Positions 8,670 through 18,439 are shown, counted from the stretch's first letter. The stretch: DNA of 64,000 nucleotides from Parabacteroides distasonis (GCA_021531385.1 JAFBIR010000004.1:181469-245468), one strand, 5' to 3'. A program made the numbers and translations. The notes: a model not told the origin generated them from the letters alone.

Positions 8670-10133
8670 TCAATCCGTTTGGCTAAACTTTCTCCGAACA
8701 TACAAAACGCCTAAGTAACAACCCGTCAAACATATAAACGCACCACCCAAGCAACAGACCCAGAGGCAGAGCTGCCATACGATCGGGTGCTCCATCATCC
8801 AAGCGGTATGCAGATAGTGTATGCCTCCGAAAAGCCACTTTTTCACCACCTTGTTCTTGTTCAGGTAACGCACATACCCCGTTGCAGGACTGATGTAGAA
8901 GCGATCGCGGTTGGCATTCTCGACCGTCACCTTATATACGGGCAACGGCAGATCCATGGAGCGTGACAGGTAATAATTGTCATACCGCTCTTGCGTCGTG
9001 ATGTGGAAAAGAGTCTCCTCACCATACAGCTCACGCAGACCTTCGGCAATCGTTTCCTCCGGAATATACAGCTCTTTTACGGTTGTGCCTCGGGCATCGA
9101 TCCATCGCTCTTGGCATCCCTCAACAATCGCATACACCGGAATATCCCGGAAATGGGTCCATGTCACCTCTTTCAGCGCCGGATAAGCACCTTTCAACGC
9201 CCTATAATCCAACTGATAGGCTGAGAAGGGAAGCGGCTTCTTCCCCCATAGACGAGAGGGATTGAAGATATATTCGCCCTGCGTGTTGATGAGCCACTGC
9301 GGCACCCTTTGCATGGAGAAGTAGCCACTGATCCCCCATGCGACCAGCACCACGCTGAACAACAAGCCATACACATGATGCCAATGATACCACCGTTTGC
9401 GGTAGGGACTGTGCAGATGGCCTGTTCGTCGGTATTGCTTATAAAGCACATAGAGACTGACGAGCAAACCACTCAAGGCGGCAAAGAAGCAAAGCGCTCC
9501 TCCAACAGCCACCGTATTCATCCACAAGTCCAACCGTGTACGCAAGGCCGGCACATAAAACTTGTGCGGGATGGCACCCACCCACGCCCAAAAGCGAGAG
9601 CTACGGGTGGTGAGTTGCTGGGCCTCTCCATTCTTACCGGAAATGAAAAGCTCGCTGCGATCGGAATCGTCAAAATAGAAACGGTAGATGGGCAACACTT
9701 TGTCGTAGCGAGAGTAAAGCACCCATTGCGCCCGTTCATGCAACGTATCTACCCGCAAGATAGGTGCGTCGATCCACCGCTTGGCAATTTGCTCCGCTGT
9801 GGCATAGGTCACGGGCTTCACGGGTTGCGTTCCATTTGCCACCATCGTGAATGAGGTGTCTTTCGTCGTCACCTCCGCCAATGTCTGTCCCTGCGCTTGA
9901 TAGAGATGTAGCTTTCGCAGAGTGCCTCCCGCCCGTTGTGCGATGCTATCTACATCGGGCAACAGGTCGGGTAGCACCTCTTGATGCGCATAGATCTGCT
10001 CATCCGACAAACGAGGATAAGGGTGGTAGATTAAGACCAACCCCGTTAGGAACCACATCAAAAAGAAAAGGGCAATGATTGTTCCTACCACCCTGTGCAA
10101 ACTAAAAACAAATCGAACTCCTCGGTTCATCAC
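8670..10133 (-). CDS. PepSY-domain inner-membrane protein (XusC-like)
   Basis: This 487-residue protein has a PepSY-associated membrane architecture. A first helix near residues 12-33 (VVGTIIALFFLMWFLTGLVLIY) is followed by a large periplasmic part, then a pair of helices around residues 190-215, a further helix near 258-278 and a C-terminal helix near 450-475. Conserved features include the His near the first helix (LHRVVG) and YHWHHVYGLLFSVVLVAWGISGYF. PepSY membrane proteins in siderophore operons are thought to reduce or release metal at the inner membrane. It is the last gene of a TonB receptor/DUF4374/PepSY operon, the same order described for XusABC in Bacteroides. Function here is inferred from context. 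Confidence 0.85.
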   Translation of the reverse strand: MMNRGVRFVFSLHRVVGTIIALFFLMWFLTGLVLIYHPYPRLSDEQIYAHQEVLPDLLPDVDSIAQRAGGTLRKLHLYQAQGQTLAEVTTKDTSFTMVANGTQPVKPVTYATAEQIAKRWIDAPILRVDTLHERAQWVLYSRYDKVLPIYRFYFDDSDRSELFISGKNGEAQQLTTRSSRFWAWVGAIPHKFYVPALRTRLDLWMNTVAVGGALCFFAALSGLLVSLYVLYKQYRRTGHLHSPYRKRWYHWHHVYGLLFSVVLVAWGISGYFSMQRVPQWLINTQGEYIFNPSRLWGKKPLPFSAYQLDYRALKGAYPALKEVTWTHFRDIPVYAIVEGCQERWIDARGTTVKELYIPEETIAEGLRELYGEETLFHITTQERYDNYYLSRSMDLPLPVYKVTVENANRDRFYISPATGYVRYLNKNKVVKKWLFGGIHYLHTAWMMEHPIVWQLCLWVCCLGGAFICLTGCYLGVLYVRRKFSQTD

Positions 10134-10146
10134 TCGTTAGCTGTTA

Positions 10147-11469
10147 TTACTGCGCATCCTCATTATCCAATACCGCTATGCGGTTGAATCCATAGCCCTC
10201 CGTGATAGAGAGACCTTTCGTCACCTGACCCGTTGCCAAATCGTAGATATAAATCGTGGGCTGGTCCTTCTCCGGATTCGTTCCGATATAGGCTTTATCC
10301 CCTACGACCACCGCACGTTGCGAGAAATTACCCTCACTGAAAGGCAAAGGCTTACCCTCGTACTGAATCTCCTCTTTCTGATCGGTACCCAGGTCAATCA
10401 CAGCATAGTAGCAATTATAGGCCGATCCCCACGCATTCGCACCCGTATAGGTGGGATCCATGATATACAGCAACGCCTTGTTGTTTGCCAAGTAGGTTGA
10501 GGTGATCAACTTACCCGCATCATAGCGATATCCCTCATACTCCTTGTCGAAATCCAGGGCACCGTTCTTGACACGCAGCAAACGGCCAAACTGTTGCGTA
10601 GAGCTGGAGGCGTTGGGCAACACGGTGTTGCAAGCTAAGTAGAGATTCTCGTTCTCGTCAAAGAACATCTTGTCTTGCAACAATTCTCCGTAAGCGGTAC
10701 CGGCCATCATGTCCGCACGATCCTCTTTCACCTCAGCCTCGACAGTCATATCCTTTGCGTTGATAAAAGCGGCATAGAAATTGTGCGTCTCTGCCTTGTG
10801 CTGGAAGAAATAGATGATGCGATCGTCTGACTTGCGATAACGTGCCAATCCAGAGGTGCTGAACTTATCTCCCTCAGGTACTTGCAGGGTCAACTCACCC
10901 TCATCAAGGATGGTCATATCCTCCGCATTGAGTTTCGTCCAGATCACCTTGTTCGCCGTACCATTCGCTGCGATCAGCACTAAGGTGTTGTCGTCAATCC
11001 AAGCGTGCGTGTAACGGCGATCCTTGAACGTGTTCTTCACAAACGGTTGCTCCTTGATTACTTTCAGTTGATTCCCGACAATCTGGTATTTAGAGAAACG
11101 ATCCGCAGAAATGGGAACTTGATAGTAGTATTTCCCATTGATAATGCTCTCCATATTCATGGTCGCAGTCACATCCACGCCATCATTCTTGAAATCGACG
11201 GTAGGCTGAACGGTCAGCGAATCCAATCCCTTCACCAAGTAAGAGGTGTTCGATCCCATGCCACCCGTACTGCCGACAGATACCCAAATATCGAAGTGAT
11301 AGGTTGCCTTCTCCGGCTCTACAGGCGTTGGTTCTGGCTCCGGTGTGGGAGTCTCCGGCTCTGGAGTAGGTGTAACGGGAGTTATCGGATCATCATCCGA
11401 ACATGCACTGAAGGTGGTCGCAGCCAACAGAGTTGCGAACGCACACGCTAAAAACTGAAACTTTTTCAT
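10147..11469 (-). CDS. DUF4374 lipoprotein (XusB-like, predicted ligand binder)
   Basis: A 440-residue lipoprotein with lipobox SAC (Cys23), followed by an acidic DDDP start and a Pro/Glu/Thr-rich spacer (about residues 29-55) that would hold the folded part away from the membrane. The rest has a repeating beta pattern suited to a propeller, with short phrases such as ADRFSKYQIVGNQL, YTHAWIDDNTLVLIAANG and ATGQVTKGLSITEGYGFNR. It matches the DUF4374 family by overall features. In XusABC the middle gene encodes a surface lipoprotein that binds siderophore. Here the gene sits between the TonB receptor and PepSY genes, behind a cobalamin riboswitch, so the ligand could be a corrinoid or a metal complex instead. 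Confidence 0.82.
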   Translation of the reverse strand: MKKFQFLACAFATLLAATTFSACSDDDPITPVTPTPEPETPTPEPEPTPVEPEKATYHFDIWVSVGSTGGMGSNTSYLVKGLDSLTVQPTVDFKNDGVDVTATMNMESIINGKYYYQVPISADRFSKYQIVGNQLKVIKEQPFVKNTFKDRRYTHAWIDDNTLVLIAANGTANKVIWTKLNAEDMTILDEGELTLQVPEGDKFSTSGLARYRKSDDRIIYFFQHKAETHNFYAAFINAKDMTVEAEVKEDRADMMAGTAYGELLQDKMFFDENENLYLACNTVLPNASSSTQQFGRLLRVKNGALDFDKEYEGYRYDAGKLITSTYLANNKALLYIMDPTYTGANAWGSAYNCYYAVIDLGTDQKEEIQYEGKPLPFSEGNFSQRAVVVGDKAYIGTNPEKDQPTIYIYDLATGQVTKGLSITEGYGFNRIAVLDNEDAQ

Positions 11470-11516
11470 CGTATTAACATATAAATAATTGATAAATAAT
11501 TCATCCTGAACAGTTT

Positions 11517-13877
11517 TTATTGCAAGAAAAGTCGAAACTTGCAGAAAAAGGCACGCCCGGGCTTTTGCAGCATATAATTGTCGTACAACCTTGCGTCAAA
11601 CAGGTTGTTGCATTCCAACGAGAGATTGTAACGCTCCCGTTGCCAAGAATAGGTCAAGAACATGGAATGTAGGTTTTGTGTGGGGATTTTTGATTTCCTA
11701 TCCAGTACGCCATAGCCTTCCCACGTGAGGTAAAACCAATGCACATACTGATAGCGATACCCCAATTGCAACTTGCTATCCCGGTGCAGTAGGTTGCGCA
11801 GGGTGCCACTCAGCTCCGCGTTGCCATAGAGCCAGGGTTTGTTAGGGATCTTATTGCCGTAGGTCACGGAGGGTTTCCCGTTTGACAAGAGCTCCTGTTT
11901 GTCGCGTGAGTCTTGGTAGCTGCAATTGATGATCGCTTGCAAGTGTTCCCTCCAATTGTAGCGTAACTCACCTTCCACCCCTTTAATATCGACACTGCTC
12001 ACATTGTTATATTGCATCAACCCCTCTTGCTCAGAGATGACCGCATGGATATAGTCGTTCACGTCTCGATAGAAACCGGTCAACTCGTAATAGAGCAGGT
12101 GGCCGGGTGTCATACGCCAAGTGCCATACATCCCGACATTCACATTGTAGCTGTTCTCCGGACGCAATCGTACATTCGGATAGACCGTTGTCCCGTTTCC
12201 TAACAATTCACGGGCCAAGGGCAGACGGATACTATGCTCGAATGAGGCTTTCATCGCCCAGAACGGACGCCACTCAAAACGGGTGCCTAAGCCATAGCCC
12301 ACATTGTTCTTCGTGGAGGAAGCGGGCATATCAGCAGACCCTGTCACCCAATAGAGGTCCTGTTGCTCAATCTGTAAATGGTTGATATAGTCCTTGACGA
12401 AAAAGGTGTTCTCCATCCGTCCATCCCAGAAAGATTGATCATAGGACAAGCCTAAGATATGCTTGGTCAACACATCATTAGAGGGCTCGAATTCCGTGTC
12501 TATGTCGTCGTAACGCCGGTTGCCTGTCCGATTTAACAGGTAATTCAGGTTGAAGTGATGATGGGCGTTCAACGCATAGTCGAAGTTGGTGCGTACGATG
12601 GTCAGTGGCCGCTTATAGTGACGCAAGGAGCGGTCGTTACCGGTGATCTCATTGCGAGAGGAGACAATGTAGTTGCCATTCCAGTCATACTTTCGGAATG
12701 CGCTATCGACCGTCAGCGAATGATCCCAGGTGTGCGACAGCGAGGCGTTGACAAGTAACCCATCCGTCAAGAAATCCGCCTTTCGGTAACGGGCCGAGAG
12801 ATTCCAGGCATCCACATGCCGACTGGCCTCTCCATACACTTTGCTTTGGATAGATCCGGTCTGAATGTCTTTATCTACCTTCGAATAGGAACCACTCACA
12901 TACATTGCGTCTGTCCAAGGTTTATCCACCCAGCCCAACTCCATCTGTGCGAGGATGGAGAGATAATCATCATGGAAACGCTTGCGATTCGCACCTACAT
13001 ACGCCCGTTGAGACTCATCCCAAACCTCAACCCCTTTCATCGTATAGTCGTTTTTCGAATAGTTCACACCCAGTGTCGGTCTGATCAAGAGGCCACTCTT
13101 TGGCGCTACCCATTGCGCATTCAAGTCTGCCCGGTGCGTGTGGAAAGAACCAATGCCGTAAGAGGCATCCAAATAGTTCTTTTGTGCCTGATTGGTGATG
13201 ATATTGACCGCACCTCCCAAGGCATCAGCCCCTAAGCTGGCGGGTACCACCCCCTTGTAGATCTCGACACGCTCAATCAAATTCACCGGGAGATTCGCCA
13301 ACGACACGCCACTTCCCTTCGCACTCAGCGGAACACCATCAATGAAGTAGCGCACGGAGTTGCCCGACATGCCATTGATGGAAAGGTCGAAATCGGATCC
13401 AACACCTCCCTCTTCACGCACCTTGATGCCCGTGGTGCGATTGACCATCTCGCTCAAATTGAGCGTTGAGTTCACCAACGGCTTAACATCGAGTGCATTG
13501 ACCGTGAAAGCCCCCTCCTTCACCTGCTGGTTTTTCGATTTGCCCAATACTTCCACCGCATGGAGTGACACCTGGCTCTCTTTCAACAAAAAATGGTGTT
13601 GCTTATCGGCATGAAGCGACACCTTCCATCGTACGCTTTCAAACCCTACCGACGAGACCACCAAGGTATAGGTTCCCTCTTTTAGTCGAATCGCATAATG
13701 TCCCCGTTCATCGGAGTAGGTACCCAAGGTCGTATGCTCTACAGCGACCGTTGCCATAGGTATAGGTTCGTGGAGATCATCCGAAATGGTTCCGGAAAGC
13801 GTGAATGTACGTTGAGCTGTCGCCGATACCCAACAGCTGATCCATAAAATAATGTGTAAGAATAGCCTCATATCCAT
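11517..13877 (-). CDS. TonB-dependent outer-membrane receptor under B12 riboswitch control
   Basis: A 786-residue receptor with a signal peptide ending near VSATAQ. A carboxypeptidase-regulatory-like domain covers about residues 24-105 (TLSGTISDDLHEPIPMATVA), then the plug (GVGSDFDLSINGMSGNSVRYFIDG; ADALGGAVNIIT) and a 22-strand-type barrel ending in an aromatic C-terminus (FCKFRLFLQ). Start is ATG at 13877, or 13871 (MRLFLH), which are equally possible. The receptor imports a large chelate using TonB energy. The riboswitch 165 nt upstream argues for a corrinoid or cobalt-linked substrate, while the downstream DUF4374 and PepSY genes argue for a siderophore-type system; the sequence alone does not decide. 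Confidence 0.92.
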   Translation of the reverse strand: MDMRLFLHIILWISCWVSATAQRTFTLSGTISDDLHEPIPMATVAVEHTTLGTYSDERGHYAIRLKEGTYTLVVSSVGFESVRWKVSLHADKQHHFLLKESQVSLHAVEVLGKSKNQQVKEGAFTVNALDVKPLVNSTLNLSEMVNRTTGIKVREEGGVGSDFDLSINGMSGNSVRYFIDGVPLSAKGSGVSLANLPVNLIERVEIYKGVVPASLGADALGGAVNIITNQAQKNYLDASYGIGSFHTHRADLNAQWVAPKSGLLIRPTLGVNYSKNDYTMKGVEVWDESQRAYVGANRKRFHDDYLSILAQMELGWVDKPWTDAMYVSGSYSKVDKDIQTGSIQSKVYGEASRHVDAWNLSARYRKADFLTDGLLVNASLSHTWDHSLTVDSAFRKYDWNGNYIVSSRNEITGNDRSLRHYKRPLTIVRTNFDYALNAHHHFNLNYLLNRTGNRRYDDIDTEFEPSNDVLTKHILGLSYDQSFWDGRMENTFFVKDYINHLQIEQQDLYWVTGSADMPASSTKNNVGYGLGTRFEWRPFWAMKASFEHSIRLPLARELLGNGTTVYPNVRLRPENSYNVNVGMYGTWRMTPGHLLYYELTGFYRDVNDYIHAVISEQEGLMQYNNVSSVDIKGVEGELRYNWREHLQAIINCSYQDSRDKQELLSNGKPSVTYGNKIPNKPWLYGNAELSGTLRNLLHRDSKLQLGYRYQYVHWFYLTWEGYGVLDRKSKIPTQNLHSMFLTYSWQRERYNLSLECNNLFDARLYDNYMLQKPGRAFFCKFRLFLQ

Positions 13878-14041
13878 TTCTTTGTTTCGTTACGCAATCG
13901 GCTTGCTGACGAGAAAAGACACGATAGGCACGTACAAAGAAATCCTCCTTCCCAAAGGCTAAGAAGAAATAGGCCAAAAGAGAATCAGACTCAATGTGTT
14001 TCGTTGCTCTATATCCCGAAAGCAAGTAAAACTATAGCTGT

Positions 14042-14216
14042 CTATGGTAGGTCTTCTGACTTATCCCATCCTTGAATGCCTTCCCAGAGCAACAGCTCCA
14101 GTGGCCAAGTCCTTCAAGGACACTTACGGGACTTACAGCAGCGGGTCTGTCCAGGATTCTCACCTGATTCCCTTTTAATCGTTGACACTCGCCTTGTCGG
14201 AGTGTCACGAACCATA
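14042..14216 (-). ncRNA. Cobalamin (B12) riboswitch
   Basis: On the minus strand the element contains the conserved blocks in order: GGGAATCAGGTGAGAATCC, then ACAGACCCGCTGCTGTAAG, then GCCACTG, GGGAAGGC and the B12 box AAGTCAGAAGACCTACC (14046-14063). These are the core of the cobalamin riboswitch aptamer. It lies in the leader of the TonB receptor operon, 165 nt before the start codon and directly after a good promoter. In this class binding of B12 normally lowers expression. A start-site-sequestering expression platform is likely, because no T-run terminator is seen in the leader, but this is inference. Confidence 0.95.
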
Positions 14217-14224
14217 AACTGCCG

Positions 14225-14255
14225 CAAAGGTATATCTTTTTACTTCATACTCCAA
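14225..14255 (-). promoter_or_regulatory. Promoter of the riboswitch operon
   Basis: TTG (14255-14253), 20 nt, then TACCTTTG (14232-14225) on the minus strand is a full Bacteroidetes promoter. The predicted start near 14218 coincides with the 5' edge of the cobalamin aptamer. Confidence 0.75.
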
Positions 14256-14339
14256 GCCGTGTTTTCCCCTTTTTTTTGAAGGGAAACCGAAATACCTATT
14301 TTGAGGTATTCCGTTCCTAATTTTACCTATTTGAGGTGA

Positions 14340-14370
14340 TTTCGGGGCACCCGGGAAGCCTGTACTTTTG
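14340..14370 (+). promoter_or_regulatory. Probable promoter of the imelysin/di-haem operon
   Basis: TACTTTTG (14363-14370) fits TAnnTTTG and is 19 nt after TTTC (14340-14343), a weak -33 element. The predicted leader to the ATG at 14392 is very short. Confidence 0.5.
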
Positions 14371-14391
14371 CCCCAAAAATTAGAAAAGGAT

Positions 14392-15705
14392 ATGCGATTT
14401 TTTACAAATGTACTCTGTATAGGCTGCCTCGTATGTGGCACGTTGCAGGCTCAGGAGAGCGCTTCAGAACGGGCGGAAGCTATCTATGCCTCTGGTTACG
14501 AGCAATTTCGAATTGGAGGGTATGGTGAGGTGGTGGCCAACTTCAAGGATTATGGCATCAACCGCTTCTATGGCGGATCGGATGGAAACACCAAGAAACA
14601 TCGAAACACGATCTCGATCCCTCGCTTTGTCTTGGCCTTGGATTACAAGTTCAACAGCCAATGGGTGCTGGGGGCGGAGATTGAGTTTGAGGCGGGCGGT
14701 ACCGGGTCGGCTTACGAGTTAGAGAATACCGAGAATGGCGAGTATGAGACCGAGGTGGAGAAGGGTGGCGAGGTGGCTATCGAGCAGTTTCACCTGACCC
14801 GACTGATCCATCCGGCCTTCAATGTGCGTGCCGGGCATCTGATCGTGCCGGTGGGCTTGACCAATGCCCACCACGAGCCGATCCATTTCTTTGGTACCTC
14901 CCGACCAGAGGGGGAGACCACCATCCTGCCCTCCACTTGGCACGAGACCGGTATCTCCTTTTTCGGTACGTGGGGCCGAGGGTATGGCCGCTTCGATTAC
15001 GAGGCTCAGGTGGTGGCTGGCTTGAATGCCAATGGGTTCGACCGCAACACCTGGGTGGCCAGTGGCAAGCAGGGCATCTTCGAGGTCGATAACTTCACCT
15101 CGCCTGCCTATGTGGGACGGCTGAACTACCAAGGTGTGCCGGGCTTGCGGGTAGGCGCCTCCATCTATTATTGTGCGGATGCGGGGGCCAATGCGGATAA
15201 ATACCAGACCTACTCTTCGATAGGCAAGATTCCCGTGCGGATCTATACGGCGGATGCGCAATACAAGAATCGTTTCGTGACGGCTCGTGCCAATTTGGTG
15301 TATGGCGACTTGGGCAACTCGGCCAAGTTGAGTGCCGCCAACGTGAAGCTCTCTAACAAGTCGCCCTATTCCCGGGTGACGCCGATCGCCAAGCATGCGG
15401 TCAGTTATGCCGCTGAGGCAGGCGTGAACCTCTCCGCTTTCTTCCCCGAGGGCAATCGGGTACCCGTGATTTACCCCTTTGCGCGTTACGAATACTATAA
15501 CTCGCAGGAGGGTGGCGAGGCCGGACAGACTATGGACAAACGGTCCCAAGTGGGGATGTGGACAGCTGGCTTAAACTGGTTCGCCCTACCCAATTTGGTG
15601 GTGAAGGCCGATTATTCGACCCGTCGCATCGGAGGCGGGCGTTACAACAGTGAGAACGAGTTTGCGATTGGTATCGCTTATGTGGGCTGGTTCTTCCGCC
15701 ATTGA
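14392..15705 (+). CDS. Outer-membrane beta-barrel porin-like protein
   Basis: The start at 14392 (MRFFTNVLC) is preferred over the in-frame ATG 24 bp upstream because it gives a clean signal peptide ending LQAQ; the product is then 437 residues. The mature part begins FRIGGYGEVVANFKDYG and consists of alternating beta segments with aromatic ends (for example FVLALDYKFNSQWVLGAEIEF), finishing with GIAYVGWFFRH. This is typical of a porin-like barrel of 16 or so strands. It is the first gene of a six-gene operon with imelysin, di-haem and second porin genes, which suggests passage of iron, haem or a redox compound across the outer membrane. No specific family name is certain. Confidence 0.8.
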   Translation: MRFFTNVLCIGCLVCGTLQAQESASERAEAIYASGYEQFRIGGYGEVVANFKDYGINRFYGGSDGNTKKHRNTISIPRFVLALDYKFNSQWVLGAEIEFEAGGTGSAYELENTENGEYETEVEKGGEVAIEQFHLTRLIHPAFNVRAGHLIVPVGLTNAHHEPIHFFGTSRPEGETTILPSTWHETGISFFGTWGRGYGRFDYEAQVVAGLNANGFDRNTWVASGKQGIFEVDNFTSPAYVGRLNYQGVPGLRVGASIYYCADAGANADKYQTYSSIGKIPVRIYTADAQYKNRFVTARANLVYGDLGNSAKLSAANVKLSNKSPYSRVTPIAKHAVSYAAEAGVNLSAFFPEGNRVPVIYPFARYEYYNSQEGGEAGQTMDKRSQVGMWTAGLNWFALPNLVVKADYSTRRIGGGRYNSENEFAIGIAYVGWFFRH

Positions 15706-15741
15706 TGAATGAATAACAATGTAAAAAACAGATAGAACAAG

Positions 15742-16926
15742 ATGAAAAAGAAGGGTATTTATGTGGCGATGATCGCCTTGGGATTGAGCTGTGGCTTCAC
15801 GGCTTGTAGTGATGATGAGGGTCCAGTCGTTGTGGATCCGGAAGTGGAGCAACCGACTGATTCTGCCGATTTGCTCTACACGAAAACCAATGCCAGCAGT
15901 TGGGGCAACTACATGCGGGTGGTGGCCAACCTGTTGAAAGAGGATGCGGCCACACTCTATGCGGATTGGAACAGTAATTATAATGGGGGTGAGAGCTATG
16001 CCGCACTCTTCAAGGGACATAACAACGCCACCTTCCCCAGTGCGATCAGTTGCGTGGAGCAGTTGATTGATGGCTGTTGGGACATTGCCAACGAGGTGGG
16101 TACGGCCAAGATAGGCGATCCCTACAACCTCTATATGGAGGGGAAGACCACCGAGGCGCTCTATGCCGTGGAGTCATGGTACAGCTGGCACTCCCGGGAG
16201 GACTACCGCAACAACATCTACTCCATCCGCAATGTCTATTATGGCTCACGGGATGGACAGATCAGCGAGAAGTCGCTCTCCAAGGCGATTGCTGCGCTCA
16301 ATCCGGAGCTGGACGAGACGATGAAACGGGTGATCGCGGAGGCTGCCGAGGCCATTTGGGACATACCCAGTCCTTTCCGAAGCCACATCAACAGCGAAGC
16401 GACCACTGTGGCGATGGAGGCTTGCGCAGCCTTGGCCGATGCGTTGAACAACCAGCTGAAGCCTTTCGTGATCGCAAACTTGAGCGAGGATGCGGTGTTG
16501 GATCCGATCGTGACCAATTATGTGGATGTGGTGGTATTGCCTACCTATGCCGACTTGAAACGAGAGAACGCAGATCTGGCGGATGCGGTAGCCGCATTTG
16601 CGGAAAATCCGTCGGATGCGGCTTTCGAGAAGGCTTGTCAGGCTTGGTTAGATGCCCGTGAGCCGTGGGAGACGAGTGAGGCCTTCCTCTTCGGACCGGT
16701 GGCTGACAAGGGGTTAGATCCCAACATGGATAGCTGGCCATTGGATCAGGATGGTATCGTGCAGTTGCTGAACTCAGGCAATTATGCCGAGATGGAGTGG
16801 AGTGGCGATTATGACGAGGAGAGTGATGCGATCGCGGCTGCCCAAAGCTTGCGAGGCTATCACACCTTGGAGTTCCTGCTGTTCCGCAATGGTGAGCCTC
16901 GTTCGGTAGCGGAAGGAGAGAAATAG
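15742..16926 (+). CDS. Imelysin-family lipoprotein
   Basis: A 394-residue lipoprotein with lipobox FTAC (Cys22). The protein is mostly helical and carries the imelysin hallmarks late in the chain: AWLDAREPWETSEAFLFGPV near residue 310 and GYHTLEFLLF near the C-terminus, which supplies the GxHxxE motif (Gly372, His374, Glu377). Imelysin proteins (IrpA, EfeO relatives) are surface or periplasmic iron-related proteins of uncertain biochemical role; despite the name, peptidase activity is doubtful. The next gene encodes a di-haem lipoprotein 24 bp downstream, a pairing seen in other bacteria's iron-regulated loci. The terminal segment SVAEGEK is short for the family but there is no sign of truncation. 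Confidence 0.9.
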   Translation: MKKKGIYVAMIALGLSCGFTACSDDEGPVVVDPEVEQPTDSADLLYTKTNASSWGNYMRVVANLLKEDAATLYADWNSNYNGGESYAALFKGHNNATFPSAISCVEQLIDGCWDIANEVGTAKIGDPYNLYMEGKTTEALYAVESWYSWHSREDYRNNIYSIRNVYYGSRDGQISEKSLSKAIAALNPELDETMKRVIAEAAEAIWDIPSPFRSHINSEATTVAMEACAALADALNNQLKPFVIANLSEDAVLDPIVTNYVDVVVLPTYADLKRENADLADAVAAFAENPSDAAFEKACQAWLDAREPWETSEAFLFGPVADKGLDPNMDSWPLDQDGIVQLLNSGNYAEMEWSGDYDEESDAIAAAQSLRGYHTLEFLLFRNGEPRSVAEGEK

Positions 16927-16950
16927 ATGGAATAGGATCATCAAACGGAT

Positions 16951-18411
16951 ATGAAGATGTTATTCGCTTTGCGAAAAAATAGGGACGCTATGTGTGGCGT
17001 TGGTTTAGGACTGCTGCTCTTGGGGGCAATCGCCTGCTCGGAAGAGGAGGGGCTGGAGGTGACGGATGTGTCCGTCCCTTCCGGCTATGCCCTTTCGGCG
17101 GGCACCTCCACGGTTTTCCTCAACTCCACCATTGCCTACGACACGGAGGCGCCTTGGGTGAGTGGCAGCTATGCCAGTCGTTTCACCCGTGGGGATGGAC
17201 TCTACGATGATGTGCGCACCAGCGGTCTGGGCGATGGTGGCGGCTTGGGCCCGGTCTATGCCGGTTACTCTTGTGGCAGTTGCCACCGCAACGCAGGCCG
17301 CACGCAACCCACCTTGTGGAGTGAGAGGGGATCGGGCAGCTATGGCTTCTCCTCGATGTTGGTCTATATCACCCGTCGCAATGGGGCCTTCTTCAAGAAC
17401 TATGGACGGGTGTTGCACGACCAGGCAATCTATGGGGTGAAAGCGGAGGGTAAGCTGAAGGTGAAGTATGATTACGAGACCTTCTCCTTTCCCGATGGCG
17501 AGACCTATGAGCTTTGCAAGCCCACCTATACCATCACGGAATGGTATGCCGACAGCATCGCACCCAACGACCTCTTCTGTAGCGTGCGCATCCCCTTGCG
17601 TCATGTGGGATTAGGGCAGATGATGGCACTCGACCCGACCGAGATCGAGGCCTTGGCCGCCCGGAGCAACTACCCGGAATATGGCATCAGTGGACGAGCC
17701 AACTACATCAACGAGCGAGGCATGAAGCGACTGGGCCTTTCCGGCAACAAGGCGCAACATGCGGACCTCACGATCGAGTTGGGCTTCTCCAGTGATATGG
17801 GTGTGACCAACAGTCGCTACCCGGAGGAGATTTGCGAGGGGCAGCTCCAGATGGATCAAGGCAGCATGATGGGCTTGGCCTACGACCAGCTGGATGTCTC
17901 CACCGAGGAGATGGAGAATGTGGATCTCTATCTCCATTGTTTAGGCGTACCGGCCCGTCGGAACGTGAACGATCCGCAGGTGATCTTGGGCGAGCAGAAG
18001 TTTTATGAGGCGAAGTGCCACCTGTGCCACGTCACGACCCTGCACACACGCCCTCGGGGAGCGGTCTTGATCAACAATACGGAACTGCCTTGGTTGGGCA
18101 ACCAGACGATCCATCCCTATTCCGATTACCTGTTGCACGACATGGGATCGGAGATCATGGGGGTAGGTCTGAACGATAACTATGTCAGCGGATTGGCTCG
18201 GGGAAACGAGTGGCGAACCACCCCTCTGTGGGGCATCGGCTTGCAGGAGAAGGTGAACGGACATACCTATTACCTGCATGACGGACGGGCACGCAACGTG
18301 CAGGAGGCGATCCTTTGGCATGGCGGAGAGGGCGAGGCCTCGAAAAACCTGTTCAAGCAGATGAGCAAGGCCGATCGAGAGGCGTTGGTAGCCTTCATCA
18401 ATTCACTTTAA
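16951..18411 (+). CDS. Di-haem oxidoreductase-family lipoprotein (DUF1111)
   Basis: A 486-residue lipoprotein with lipobox GAIAC (Cys29) and two c-type haem sites: CGSCH at residues 108-112 and CHLCH at 356-360. The spacing and the final WHGGEGEASKNLF...REALVAFINSL segment match the di-haem oxidoreductase (DUF1111/putative thiol oxidoreductase) family, which also recalls cytochrome c peroxidases. It should be exported and need the cytochrome c maturation machinery. It follows the imelysin gene and precedes a second porin, so it is probably the redox member of a surface iron or electron-transfer system. The substrate is unknown. Confidence 0.9.
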   Translation: MKMLFALRKNRDAMCGVGLGLLLLGAIACSEEEGLEVTDVSVPSGYALSAGTSTVFLNSTIAYDTEAPWVSGSYASRFTRGDGLYDDVRTSGLGDGGGLGPVYAGYSCGSCHRNAGRTQPTLWSERGSGSYGFSSMLVYITRRNGAFFKNYGRVLHDQAIYGVKAEGKLKVKYDYETFSFPDGETYELCKPTYTITEWYADSIAPNDLFCSVRIPLRHVGLGQMMALDPTEIEALAARSNYPEYGISGRANYINERGMKRLGLSGNKAQHADLTIELGFSSDMGVTNSRYPEEICEGQLQMDQGSMMGLAYDQLDVSTEEMENVDLYLHCLGVPARRNVNDPQVILGEQKFYEAKCHLCHVTTLHTRPRGAVLINNTELPWLGNQTIHPYSDYLLHDMGSEIMGVGLNDNYVSGLARGNEWRTTPLWGIGLQEKVNGHTYYLHDGRARNVQEAILWHGGEGEASKNLFKQMSKADREALVAFINSL

Positions 18412-18439
18412 ACACACATTCAATGAAGTATAAACAGCA

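Noticed and set aside
13777..14025. 82-residue minus-strand frame in the riboswitch leader
   Set aside because: It overlaps the receptor start in another frame and has no motif; leader peptide control is not expected for cobalamin riboswitches.
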